Shown here: positions 41,742 through 52,635 of the stretch, piece by piece
Position numbering within the stretch: position 1 is the first letter of the stretch
How the letters are laid out: every line of letters begins with the position of its first letter
Source of the DNA: Isoperla grammatica
Taxonomy: Eukaryota > Arthropoda > Insecta > Plecoptera > Perlodidae
NCBI GenBank assembly: GCA_945910005.1
Contig: OX246739.1
Location: forward strand, 12,560,292 to 12,624,291
Length of the DNA: 64,000 bases
Direction of reading: 5' to 3'
Translations under genes and position numbers: made by a program
The notes under the pieces: model-generated
What the model was told of the DNA's origin: nothing
What the model saw: only the letters and a program-made list of their open reading frames with translations
Database searches by the model: none

Positions 41742-41749
41742 CTTATATG
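41742..41749 (+). repeat. Right 8-bp target site duplication of hAT element
   Basis: cttatatg, identical to 39908-39915. Confidence 0.93.
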
Positions 41750-41786
41750 ATCATCACAGAAGTAGTGATACTGATGCTTATGAACT

Positions 41787-43377
41787 CCCAAGTAGAACAC
41801 GAACGCCGTTCCAACGTTGTTCCGCCGGTACCATTTGCGTCGGAACAACGTCGGATTTATGTCGTGATACTGCGGCGGATTTCCGGAGTTATGACTAGAG
41901 GAACGACATCGGTACGACGACGGTTTACGCTCTCCACAGGTTCAAAACAACCAAAACAGGCCTCAATCTCTCGACCGAAACCCCTCTAATACGCCGCGAA
42001 TACGCGTTGGTACGACGGTGGAAATTAGTGGCGTATTTACGCCGTATTAGTAGCGTATTCACCCTCGTTTCAGCAGCACGAGCGCCATGTTAACTGCACA
42101 AACCCACTTCTAATACGCCGCGAATACGCGTTGGTACGACGGTGGAAATTAGCGGCGTATTTACGCCGTATTAGTAGCGTATTCACCCTCGTTTCAGCAG
42201 CAGGAGCGCCATGTTAACTGCACAAACCCACTTATAATACGCCGCGAATACGCGTTGGTACGACGGTGGAAATTAGCGGCGTATTTACGCCGTATTAGTA
42301 GCGTATTCACCCTCGTTTCAGCAGCACGAGCGCCATGTTAACTGCACAAACACACTTTTAATACACCGCGAATACGCGTTGGTCCGACGGTGGAAATTAG
42401 TGGCGTATCTACGCCGTATTAGTAGCGTATTCACCCTCGTTTCAGCTGCAGGAGCGCCATGTAAACTGCACAAACCCACTTATAATACGCCGCGAATACG
42501 CGTTGGTCCGTCGGTGGCAATAAGTGGCGTATTTACGCCGTATTAGTAGCGTATTCACCCTCGTGTAAGCTGCAGGAGTGCCATGTAAACTGCCCAAACC
42601 CACTTCTAATACGCCGCGAATACGCGTTGGTCCGACGGTGGAAATTAGTGGCGTATCTACGGCGTATCAGAAGCGTATTCACCCTCGTTTCAGCTGCACG
42701 AGCGCCATGTAAACTGCACAAACCCACTTCTAATACACCGCGAATACGCGTTGGTCTGACGGTGGAAATTAGTGGCGTATTTACGCTGTATTAGTAGCGT
42801 ATTCACCCTCGTTTCAGCAGCAGGAGCGCCATGTTAACTGCACAAACCCACTTCTAATACGCCGCGAATACGCGTTGGTCTGACGGTGGAAATTAGTGGC
42901 GTATTTACGCCGTATAAGTAGCGTATTCACCCTCGTTTCAGCTGCAGGAGTGCCATGTAAACTGCCCAAACCCACTTCTAATACGCCGCGAATACGCGTT
43001 GGTCCGACGGTGGAAATTGGTGGCGTATTTACGCTGTATAAGTAGCGTATTTACCTTCGTTTCAGCAGCAGAAGCACCATGTTAACTGCACAAACCCACT
43101 TCTAATACGCCGCGAATACGCGTTGGTCTGACGGTGGAAATTAGTGGCGTATTTACGCCGTATTAGTAGCGTATTTACCCTCGTTTCAGCAGCAGAAGCG
43201 CCATATTGACTGCACAAACCCACCTCTAATACGCCGCAAATACGCGTTGGTACGACGGTGGAAATTAGAGGCGTATTTACGCCGTATTAGTAGCGTATTC
43301 ACCTTCGTTTCAGCTGCAGGAGCGCCATGTAAATGCACAAACCCACTTCTAAATTCTAATACGCCATTCAGTTAATA
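41787..43377 (+). mobile_element. Candidate element carrying the 124-bp array
   Basis: The segment begins with cccaagtagaaca (41787-41799), which recurs in reverse complement at 56045-56057 next to the 70-bp array. Between terminus and array (41800-41984) is CpG-rich sequence with repeated acgacg/cgtcgg motifs. Its bases 41837-41858 match the reverse complement of the 70-bp monomer (for example 54200-54221) at 21 of 22 positions. The element class is unknown and the right boundary is not defined; I end it where the array stops. Confidence 0.45.
41985..43377 (+). repeat. 124-bp satellite array, 11 copies plus a stub
   Basis: Unit starts (taatacgcc) fall at 41987, 42111, 42235, 42359 and onward at 124-bp steps to 43227, then a broken unit at 43357 after a small aaattct duplication. 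The unit holds an imperfect palindrome: taatacg and aatacgc in the left part pair with gcgtatt and cgtatta 40 to 60 bases later. Each unit keeps many CpGs, unlike its AT-rich surroundings. Open frames inside are short and not conserved as protein, so it is non-coding. Confidence 0.93.
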
Positions 43378-43668
43378 TTACCTTAGTTTCAGTGGCGTAT
43401 AGGAATAGGGTGGGCAGGTGACCAGGGGCCCAGATCCCCGGGAGTGCCCCATAACAAGAAAAATCACAAAAATCTATTTGTTGTAAAAATAAGCAATTAT
43501 TACTGGAAAAGTATAATACAAAGAACAAACTGTAGACACAAAATCAACTGAAAATTTGATATAGAATGCTATATTTGTTGCAAGCCTGACCGTGGGGCCC
43601 TTCTTCGGCGAGAGGACTCGCTTGGTGACAATTGACGAACCTTTCATCTGTCACTCGCAACTCGTTCC
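43378..43668. other. Spacer between arrays with an orphan hAT-like end
   Basis: At 43390 the sequence cagtggcgtataggaat begins, matching the first ten bases of the hAT terminus at 39916 and followed by similarly GC-rich sequence. No matching right end (tacgccactg) occurs downstream in the window. It is either a truncated hAT copy whose remainder was replaced or interrupted by the 114-bp array, or chance. Confidence 0.4.
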
Positions 43669-46600
43669 TTGACTGAAAGACACACACTGAAAGACACACA
43701 AATCATATCCTCTCAGCGCCCTGTGAAACAAACACGTATAAGTCGACTCATCTCAGCACCCTGGGAAACTCAGACACACGTCAACTCTTCCTAGCGCCCT
43801 GGTGAAAGACACACAAGTCATCTCCGCTCAGCGCCCTCTAAAACAAACACGTATAAGTCGACTCATCTGATCACCCTGGGAAACACAGACACACGTCTAC
43901 TCTTTCTAGCGCCCTGGTGAAAGACACACAAGTCATATCCGCTCAGCGCCCTCTAAAACAAACACGTATAAGTCGACTCATCTCAGCACCCTGGGAAACA
44001 CAGACACGTCTACTCCTCCTAGCGCCCTGGTGAAAGACACACAAGTCATTTCCGCTCAGCGCCCTCTGAAACAAACACGTATAAGTCGACTCATCTCAGC
44101 ACCCTGGGAAACACAGACACGTCTACTCCTCCTAGCGCCCTGGTGAAAGACACACAAGTCATCTCCCCTCAGCGCCCTCTAAAACAAACACGTATAAGTC
44201 GACTCATCTCAGCACCCTGGGAAACTCAGACACACGTCTACTCCTCCTAGCGCCCTGGTGAAAGACACACAAGTCATCTCCCCTCAGCGCCCTCTAAAAC
44301 AAACACGTATAAGTCGAATCATCTGATCACCCTGGGAAACTCAGACACACGTCTACTCTTCCTAGCGCCCTGGTGAAAGACACACAAGTCATCTCCGCTC
44401 AGCGCCCTCTAAAACAAACACGTATAAGTCGACTCATCTGATCACCCTGGGAAACTCAGACACACGTCTACTCCTCCTAGCGCCCTGGTGAAGGACACAC
44501 AAGTCATATCCGCTCAGCGCCCTCTAAAACAAACACGTATAAGTCGAATCATCTGATCACCCTGGGAAACTCAGACACACGTCTACTCTTCCTAGCGCCC
44601 TGGTGAAAGACACACAAGTCATATCCGCTCAGCGCCCTCTTAAACAAACACGTATAAGTCGACTCATCTCAGCACCCTGGGAAACACAGATACGTCTACT
44701 CCTCCTAGCGCCCTGGTGAAAGACACACAAGTCATCTCCCCTCAGCGCCCTCTGAAACAAACACGTATAAGTCGACTCATCTCAGCACCCTGGGAAACTC
44801 AGACACACGTCTACTCTTCCTAGCGCCCTGGTGAAAGACACACAAGTCATCTCCGCTCAGCGCCCTCTAAAACAAACACGTATAAGTCGAATCATCTGAT
44901 CACCCTGGGAAACTCAGACACACGTCTACTCTTCCTAGCGCCCTGGTGAAAGACACACAAGTCATATCCGCTCAGCGCCCTCTTAAACAAACACGTATAA
45001 GTCGACTCATCTCAGCACCCTGGGAAACACAGATACGTCTACTCCTCCTAGCGCCCTGGTGAAAGACACACAAGTCATCTCCCCTCAGCGCCCTCTAAAA
45101 CAAACACGTATAAGTCGAATCATCTGATCACCCTGGGAAACTCAGACACACGTCTACTCTTCCTAGCGCCCTGGTGAAAGACACACAAGTCATCTCCGCT
45201 CAGCGCCCTCTAAAACAAACACGTATAAGTCGACTCATCTCAAGACCCTGGGAAACAGAGACACGTCTACTCCTCCTAGCGCCCTGGTGAAAGACACACA
45301 AGTCATCTCCCCTCAGCGCCCTCTGAAACAAACACGTACAAGTCGACTCATCTCAGCACCCTGGGAAACTCAGACACGTCTACTCTTCCTAGCGCCCTGG
45401 TGAAAGACACACAAGTCATCTCCGCTCAGCGCCCTCTGAAACAAACACGTATAAGTCGACTCATCTAAGCACCCTGGGAAACATAGACACACGTCTACTC
45501 TTCCTAGCGCTCTGGTGAAAGACACACAAGTCATCTCCGCTCAGCGTCCTCTGAAACAAACACGTATAAGTCGACTCATCTCAGCACCCTGGGAAACACA
45601 GATACGTCTACTCCTCCTAGCGCCCTGGTGAAAGACACACAAGTCATCTCCCCTCAGCGCCCTCTGAAACAAACACGTATAAGTCGACTCATCTCAGCAC
45701 CCTGGGAAACTCAGACACACGTCTACTCTTCCTAGCGCCCTGGTGAAAGACACACAAGTCATCTCCGCTCAGCGCCCTCTAAAACAAACACGTATAAGTC
45801 GAATCATCTGATCACCCTGGGAAACTCAGACACACGTCTACTCTTCCTAGCGCCCTGGTGAAAGACACACAAGTCATATCCGCTCAGCGCCCTCTTAAAC
45901 AAACACGTATAAGTCGACTCATCTCAGCACCCTGGGAAACACAGATACGTCTACTCCTCCTAGCGCCCTGGTGAAAGACACACAAGTCATCTCCCCTCAG
46001 CGCCCTCTAAAACAAACACGTATAAGTCGAATCATCTGATCACCCTGGGAAACTCAGACACACGTCTACTCTTCCTAGCGCCCTGGTGAAAGACACACAA
46101 GTCATCTCCGCTCAGCGCCCTCTAAAACAAACACGTATAAGTCGACTCATCTCAAGACCCTGGGAAACAGAGACACGTCTACTCCTCCTAGCGCCCTGGT
46201 GAAAGACACACAAGTCATCTCCCCTCAGCGCCCTCTGAAACAAACACGTACAAGTCGACTCATCTCAGCACCCTGGGAAACTCAGACACGTCTACTCTTC
46301 CTAGCGCCCTGGTGAAAGACACACAAGTCATCTCCGCTCAGCGCCCTCTGAAACAAACACGTATAAGTCGACTCATCTAAGCACCCTGGGAAACATAGAC
46401 ACACGTCTACTCTTCCTAGCGCTCTGGTGAAAGACACACAAGTCATCTCCGCTCAGCGTCCTCTGAAACAAACACGTATAAGTCGACTCATCTCATCACC
46501 CTGGGATCCACAGACACGTCTACTCCTTCTAGCGCCCTGGTGAAAGACACACAAGTCATTTCCGCTCAGCGCCCTCTGAAACAAACACGTATAAGTCGAC

Positions 46601-47107
46601 TCATCTCAGCACCCTGGGAAACACAGACACGTCTACTCCTCCTAGCGCCCTGGTGAAAGACACACAAGTCATCTCCCCTCAGCGCCATCTAAAACAAACA
46701 TGTATAAGTCGACTCATCTGATCACCCTGGGAAACTCAGACACACGTCTACTCCTCCTAGCGCCCTGGTGAAAGACACACAAGTCATCTCCCCTCAACGC
46801 CCTCTGAAACAAACACGTATAAGTCGACTCATCTCAGCACCCTGGGAAACTCAGACACACGTCTACTCTTCCTAGTGCCCTGGTGAAAGACACACAAGTC
46901 ATCCCCCCTCAGCGCCCTCTGAAACAAACACGTATAAGTCGACTCATCTTAGCAACCTGGGAAACACACACATGCCATATACTAAGCGCCCTTGTGAAAG
47001 ACACATGATTTGTCTCAGCACCCTGGTGAAAGAACAAGTTATCTCGTCTTGGAGACCTGGAGACAAACGCATATATAAGTCGTATCATCTTAGAGTCCTG
47101 TAACAAA
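43669..47107 (+). repeat. 114-bp satellite array, about 29 copies, with sub-repeats and a 912-bp higher-order duplication
   Basis: The ataagtcga landmark recurs every 113-115 bp from 43739 to 46935, with decayed units at both edges (a last remnant near 47073). Each monomer contains three related blocks of about 37-40 bp, starting tagcgccctggtgaaaga, cagcgccctctgaaacaa and cagcaccctgggaaac, so the 114-mer arose from a 38-bp ancestor. Within the array, 44642-45583 and 45554-46495 match base for base by eye at an offset of 912 bp (8 monomers). No coding frame. Confidence 0.95.
44642..46495 (+). repeat. Tandem 912-bp higher-order unit (8 monomers), two copies
   Basis: Rare variants recur at exactly 912 bp: caagaccctg at 45241 and 46153, cagatacg at 44687/45599 and 45030/45942, cgtacaagtcg and gctctggtg likewise. 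Reading both copies side by side I found no difference inside the block. Divergence begins upstream at cctctta versus cctctga and downstream at catctcag versus catctcat. This indicates a very recent unequal exchange or replication-based duplication, or an assembly duplication. Confidence 0.85.
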
Positions 47108-47996
47108 CTAAGACAATTATCCCAAAACAAAGCGTTAAATGGATACGTTGTTAATTCTGCGATAGTATCTCGAATCAAGTATAGGTACCATTTTCGAGAC
47201 TGTCTTCATATGTCAGAACCTTGGAATAAATGTAACATTATGCAGTTATATTCGTGTGTTGACGACCCCTCGTGTTGAAATCTGAAACAACAAAACCAAT
47301 TGGATCAGCTTATGCCTGTAGCCGGCATGTACTCTAGTTGACGACTTAGTTTGAACTGAGGCAAGCGAGCGCCGGTTTTTTCTCCACATCTGTAAAAGTC
47401 CGTTACGCTGGCATTGAGGCTTCTATGGGCTTTATGATGTATTGTCGCGTGTTGGTCAGGGCGTGGGTTGGGTTGGGTTGGGATGGATTTCTCTAGCAAT
47501 AGCTTCAATCACACGGAAGGTTCTAATTAATTATCTGTGCTTTATTGGCGTAAGTGCTGGTATTTGTATCGGCAGTTGGTCTCCTCTATTAGTAATGTTT
47601 ATTCAAATCAATGTTTTACTGTACTATTTTTAATACTGCAACCACAGATAACAAGTTCACTTCGTGGTGAAGTTGTTGCCTGTGCGGCAAAAAAATAAAA
47701 TAGTAATAAAATAAATATTGCACAGGTTTACATGAGACAATTTAGTAAGACCGTCACACCGTGTAAGGGATCCTTGCAAGACGGTTCCAAGTATTACCAA
47801 TAGCATAATGAATTACAACTGGAACAGGCTGCTATATGGATTTTAGGAAATCTTACATTTGCGATTTTTGGCTTAGGCCTACGTAAAAACAAAACATTTC
47901 GATTTACATCAATACTGTACGTTGTCCATGTATGGCTTTAAATGTCAGTCTTCAGTTTTGACGGCTCCTTATGCATTATTTATCATGACGAAACAC
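47108..47996. other. No supported feature
   Basis: Contains a short ttggg run at 47465-47480 and otherwise unique AT-rich sequence. Confidence 0.5.
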
Positions 47997-48000
47997 CAAT

Positions 48001-48085
48001 AGTTTGGTCAGTGTAAGCACACGCTGCTCCAATTCGCCAGCACGCCAGTTCGATTCCAGGCACCGGTAATCCTAACTGAAAGTTT
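48001..48085 (+). repeat. tRNA-derived SINE, same family as 18437-18530
   Basis: It has ggtcagtgtaagcacacgc as an A-box region and agttcgattcc as B box, then caccgg and tcctaactgaa. The tail is shared with the minus-strand copy at 18437-18530, which supports a dispersed family. The anticodon region does not fold as in a tRNA. Confidence 0.55.
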
Positions 48086-49751
48086 CTTAGTAGAGATGAG
48101 GAACGATTTAAAATCTATAGGTACCGGTAATCATATGTAAGATGAAAAAAAGAAATCGTAATTGTGGTGTCTTAAATCATCACAATTATAGTCTTGCAGC
48201 GAGAGTATATATCTTCTCGTGTGTGGTAAAATAAATTCAGTACGATCGGAAGCACACTTGTGGCGTAGATGATGGGTTATGGAGGAGGCGCGGTCTAAAT
48301 TTGTGTGACAATCTTGAGGACGAGCCAATTGAAATAAGTAATTCCATAAGAATTAAGAACCAAAGAGTGTCGAGTTCATCATATTGTACTAAGTACATGA
48401 TATTGGTAATAATATGCAAGCCTCGTTATTTACATGACAAAATTTCAAGAAAACCTGTTACATTTTAAAATTTAAACGCAGTAAACGGAGTTGCAATTAA
48501 GTGTGTAATTCACGTGCCGTTTGTTCAGAGAATGTTTCTAGAGTTTTGTGACAATGATACTTATTACTTTTACGCCCAGCAAAATTCGAAACTGGAAAGC
48601 AGAGTGCGGTTTACTGCCAATGCCTAACCCCTAAAGTTTTAGTTTACTCAACTATTCTCTAGTGAATATAATTTACGTGTATTTTACAAACTAATACAGA
48701 TGAATGATTTACACATGATATAATACTCTCGCGTTCGTCTCGCACCTCCATTGGCTCCAATACAACTGCGCTACACAATATAATTACAAAACATTGCTTT
48801 TCAGACAAACTCGACTCGAAGCACAGCTCGAAGTCAAGACAATTGAGCCCCCTTGAGAGGCAGAGTACACTCCCTGGTCATAAACTCACGAAGGACGCAA
48901 CCTTTCGTTGTATCTCTCTTTCGCACCCTGCATGTTTGAACGGCATTCTTTTCAAATATGGGGTGGAATACTTTGGGTAGCGGTAAAGGTTTGGAGGGGG
49001 GGGGGGGGGGCGGCAGGCATTATCCCCCCGATGGCTTCGACCGCGTCTCCAGCCAAGCATGTTTCTCTTGAGACACTTGTTGTATGTGTACTTGTGCGTG
49101 CGAGAGAGGTTATTGTAATTTTCATTGCCCCACCTCCCACTGGTAAAAATTATGTGGGTGCACTTGACCACTGTCTGATTGTAGTTATGGAGCCAGCTTA
49201 CTGTGCACTTTTTTTATTTTGCAGTTTAATATTCACTTTGTGTATTAGTAGGATAATTATTTTTATTTAATGTGAAATCCCAATGTTAAATATACATAAA
49301 ATTTCAAACTATTGACAATAATTCATCGGAATTTGATATGAACTTATATATCAGAATCGTTCGCCATCATAATCACTTGCACAAATAACTACTTTTAGCT
49401 TTTATCAAATGTGATGGTAATTTCGTGTATTATTTGCATACGTGTTTTATAATATAATTACAACTGATGTTTAATGTGGGGGGTGGGGGGCTAGAGAGTC
49501 AACAGTCTCTCCCCCCCCCCCCCCCCCCCCCTCCGCCACCATACTACTACTAATACTGTAAACGCCAATATACATGGATTTCGCAAAACTCTTTGCATCT
49601 TCGAAACAAATGCAACTAGAACCATATGTCTTATCGTGACACCTTTCCTTTTCCTCATTGGAGTTGTAGCATGTCGACTGTCGAGCCCCGTATTCTCAAA
49701 TATTTTCAAAACGTCATAATATGTAAACAAAACTTACCTTGTAACCATTCT
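48086..49751. other. AT-rich stretch without supported genes
   Basis: It includes a 15-base G run (48996-49010) and a 21-base C run (49511-49531). Overlapping open frames around 48878-49270 lie across the G run and look like composition artefacts. Confidence 0.5.
49511..49531 (+). repeat. Poly-C tract, 21 bases
   Basis: Uninterrupted C run, 40 bases downstream of a G-rich tract (49477-49490). Confidence 0.95.
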
Positions 49752-49769
49752 TATAATAATAATAATAAT

Positions 49770-49829
<60 letters not shown>

Positions 49830-49830
49830 T
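49752..49830. repeat. (TAA)n microsatellite
   Basis: About 25 trinucleotides with one att interruption. Confidence 0.95.
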
Positions 49831-49929
49831 AAATATCTGCGAAATAAATAAACAGGCGTTTACCAACTCAATTCTCTTTTAACACAATCATAACGCGATG
49901 TGATAGCAAAGTGTGCAAACAAGCATAAA

Positions 49930-50110
49930 TGACTATTGACTATTGACTATTGACTACAACCCCACCGTGATTATTTCTTAGTCAAGCCACAAAACTAACA
50001 AGACTCCTTTCATTGGCTGCGAGCGAGAGTTCTGCGCGCTGATTGGCTGTGACTAAGACTTGACCAAGGAATTGAGATATTTCAATTCGTTAGTCAATAG
50101 TCAATAGTCA
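49930..50110. mobile_element. Small MITE with heptamer-repeat terminal inverted repeats (about 181 bp)
   Basis: The left end is tgactat repeated in tandem (49930-49956). The right end is its reverse complement, agtcaat repeated (50090-50110), giving at least 20 bp of inverted repeat. Further in, cttagtcaagcc (49977-49988) and gtgactaagacttg (50049-50062) are again roughly inverted. Two attggctg motifs (inverted CCAAT boxes) lie in the middle. There is no coding capacity. The target duplication is unclear because of flanking A runs, so the superfamily is not assigned. Confidence 0.65.
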
Positions 50111-50475
50111 AAAGTTACGACGAACATGTGCGGATTTAATTCTAAGTCGGGGTTTGTTTTGTAATTTATGGATACGAAGAGTTTGTCTCGTAGGCTTGAT
50201 GATTCAATTGGAAAACACAGCGGAATGTAGAAGTGGATGTTCTGTTTTTAAGTTCCGCAGTCGTAGAAAACTCCCATGGCATTATAAAACTCTGACACAT
50301 TCACATCCCAACAACGGAAAAAACATTTCAATTTGTATGTTTGTATTTGTATTTGATTTGTCTTTTTCCTTGTGTACCTGGTGACCTGTAGGTCCATGGT
50401 TGTTTTATTAAGCTGCAGAGGGCCGTATATTGTGGACCTAAATCAGCCTTCTCGCCTCCGGGCGAAAAAATACCA
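50111..50475 (+). other. Possible 3' tail of an older retroelement upstream of the TAA tract
   Basis: The segment ends in a moderately GC-rich stretch (cagagggccgtatattgtgg, then cgcctccgggcg) that passes directly into aataaataataat repeats. Many non-LTR elements and SINEs end in short A-rich tandem repeats, so this could be the tail of an element whose repeat was then invaded by the LINE. No coding motif is recognised; the 76-codon frame at 50154-50384 is not convincing. Confidence 0.25.
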
Positions 50476-50490
50476 ATAAATAATAATAAT

Positions 50491-50576
<86 letters not shown>

Positions 50577-50577
50577 G
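50476..50577. repeat. (TAA)n microsatellite, 5' flank of LINE
   Basis: About 33 trinucleotides. The conserved LINE reading frame begins at its right edge (50575). Confidence 0.95.
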
Positions 50578-51282
50578 AACATAAAAACAAATAAGACTCC
50601 AAAATGGGAACGAAGATTAGTCAAACGGATCAACGAGTTAAGGAGAGATATTGGGAGATTAGAACAATTCAGGATGGGTAATAGATCTAAAAAGATATTA
50701 CAATATTGCCAACACATATTTGAAAGGTTTAAAATCTATACTATACATGAAAAACCGAACGAGGCTACAAACGAATATTTGGATACTCTAAAGCAAAAAG
50801 TAAGTGCATTAGCCAAAAGACTACGAAGATATAAAGAGTGTAGTGATAGAAAAGAACAAAACGAAATGTTTAAAGAAAAAGAAAAAGAATTCTATCAGCA
50901 AATTAACAATAAAGAAGAAATAGTAGGAAATGGTATACCATCGAAGGCAGAGATTGAGCAGTTTTGGGGTGGGATATGGAGTAACCCATTAATGCACAAT
51001 CACAATGCAACATGGATTCAAGATGAAATTGAGGCAATGAGTGATATCGAAGAAATGACATTTGATGGCATCAGTGTAAATGATATAAAATCAACGATAC
51101 GAAATACTCATAATTGGAAAGCACCCGGTAACGATAACATTCAAAATTTTTGGTACAAGAAGTTTTCAAACATGCACACCCAGATTGCTAAATGTCTTAA
51201 TGAATTTATATTAGGAGATAAGGATTTACCAGATTTCTTTACTGAAGGAATAACATATTTCTTAAACCAAAAGATAATGACA
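50575..51282 (+). pseudogene. LINE protein, N-terminal linker and reverse transcriptase start
   Basis: The in-frame sequence is already conserved-looking from the first codons after the TAA tract (TPKWERRLVKRINELRRDIG), before the first available ATG at 50674, so the 5' end is truncated. A Lys/Glu-rich helical region follows (LKQKVSALAKRLRRYKE). Then comes FWGGIWSNP near 50960, and the first reverse transcriptase block NWKAPGNDNIQNFWYKKF at about 51112-51165, where KAPG-D-I is the family signature. A frameshift occurs near 51278-51282, after LNQKIM; the conserved YR..CLPTIYKILTS block continues in the next frame, with two expected residues after YR apparently lost. Confidence 0.85.
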
Positions 51283-51893
51283 CCAAAAATCCAAGTAAAT
51301 ATAGAACATGCTTACCTACTATATACAAAATCTTGACATCGTGCAAAACAAATAAAATATATAGGCACTGCGAAGAACACAATATACTAGCTGAAGAACA
51401 AAAGGGATGTCGTAAATTGTCGCAAGGGTGTAAGGAACAATTAATTATCGATTCTGTTGTAATGAACCAAGGTTTTTACAAGAAGAGAAACATTTACGTT
51501 AGCTATATTGATTACAAGAAAGCGTATGATTCGTCACCACATTCGTGGCTAATACAGATACTGGAAATTTATAAAGTAAACCCATTGATAGTAAACTTTT
51601 TGCGGACAACGATGACGAGTTGGAAAACAACATTAAAGTTAAACATAGGCAAAGAGCAGATATGTACTGACCCAGTTAACATCCGACGAGGTATTTTTCA
51701 AGGTGACTCGTTTAGTGCGTTATGGTTTTGTCTTTCATTAAATCCATTATCTCATATACTTAACAAATCTACACATGGTTTCAAGATAAAGGACGGTAAT
51801 ACGGTTTGCCACACACTTTCACATCTATTCTACATGGACGATCTCAAGCTATATGATTTAAATGCGACACATGCACATGACGAATCTTCTTAA
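51283..51893 (+). pseudogene. LINE reverse transcriptase, catalytic palm
   Basis: It contains IDYKKAYDSSPHSW (51507-51548, first catalytic Asp region), IRRGIFQGDSFSALWFCLSL (QGDS at about 51699) and LFYMDDLKLYD with YMDD at 51831-51842 (the catalytic Asp pair). All three active-site blocks are intact at the sequence level. The frame ends at a TAA at 51891-51893, after HDESS. The same frame continues downstream with conserved sequence, so this is a point nonsense change, plausibly from a Leu codon. Confidence 0.88.
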
Positions 51894-52635
51894 CTCAACG
51901 TTAGAATTCAGTATAGAGATATATGTATGGATTTTGGAATTGATAAATGTAAGTCACTTCATGTCATCAAAGGAAAGATTACGAAATTAGAAGAGTTTGA
52001 AATTGACGAAGACAACCGGATTGGAGTAATGGACGAAGAAGACATATACAAATATCTAGGATTTGCGCAGGCTAAACGAATCGATCATAAACTGATGAAA
52101 AGTAAACTAATTTCTGCATACATACAAGAAACGAATAGGATCCATTTTAAAAACACAACTGAATGGCAAAAACAAGATCAAAGCAATTAACACTTATGCT
52201 ATACCGGTACTTACATATTCATTTGGAATTATTAACTGGACACAGACAGAACTTCATGCCCTAGAAATTATCACCCGCTCAACATTCACCAAATACAGAA
52301 GTCATCACCCTAAGTCAGTAATAGAACGAGTGACTCTAACTAGAGAAAAAGGGGGAAGAGGCTTGATTGATTTAAACAATTTATATTATAAACAAATTGA
52401 AATTCTAAGAAAGTACTTTTATACAAAATGCCCACATTCACAACTTCATAGAGCTATAGTATCGGCAGACAAGTCGCTTTCTCCCCTCAATTTAAATGAC
52501 GGAAATTTAAACTTGCTTCAAAAACTAAATTCTGACACAGCAAAAGAGATCAGAATATCAGAAAAGACGTTACATAGCAGACATTATAAAGAACTTCTTA
52601 AGGATAACGTCGATAGGGTAGCATCAAACAAATAG
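51894..52635 (+). pseudogene. LINE reverse transcriptase, thumb and linker
   Basis: It starts in the same frame as the palm: DICMDFGIDKCKSLHV (primer-grip-side block), then EDIYKYLGFAQAKRIDH (the YLGF block). A frameshift near 52150-52160 follows; the next frame reads NGKNKIKAINTYAIPVLTYS and SFGIINWTQTELHALE. The order continues with TREKGGRGLIDLNNLYYKQI. This region ends at a TAG (52633-52635) in a position where related proteins usually carry Trp, after which the frame resumes with LTSGDIFSETEGF. Identity is secure from block order; exact frameshift positions are approximate. Confidence 0.85.

Noticed and set aside
43390..47107. 114-bp array as the interior of a full hAT element starting at 43390
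   Set aside because: No matching right terminus (tacgccactg) is present after the array, so the element cannot be closed.
47465..47480. Telomere-like ttggg repeat
   Set aside because: Only about three imperfect units and not the animal TTAGGG motif.
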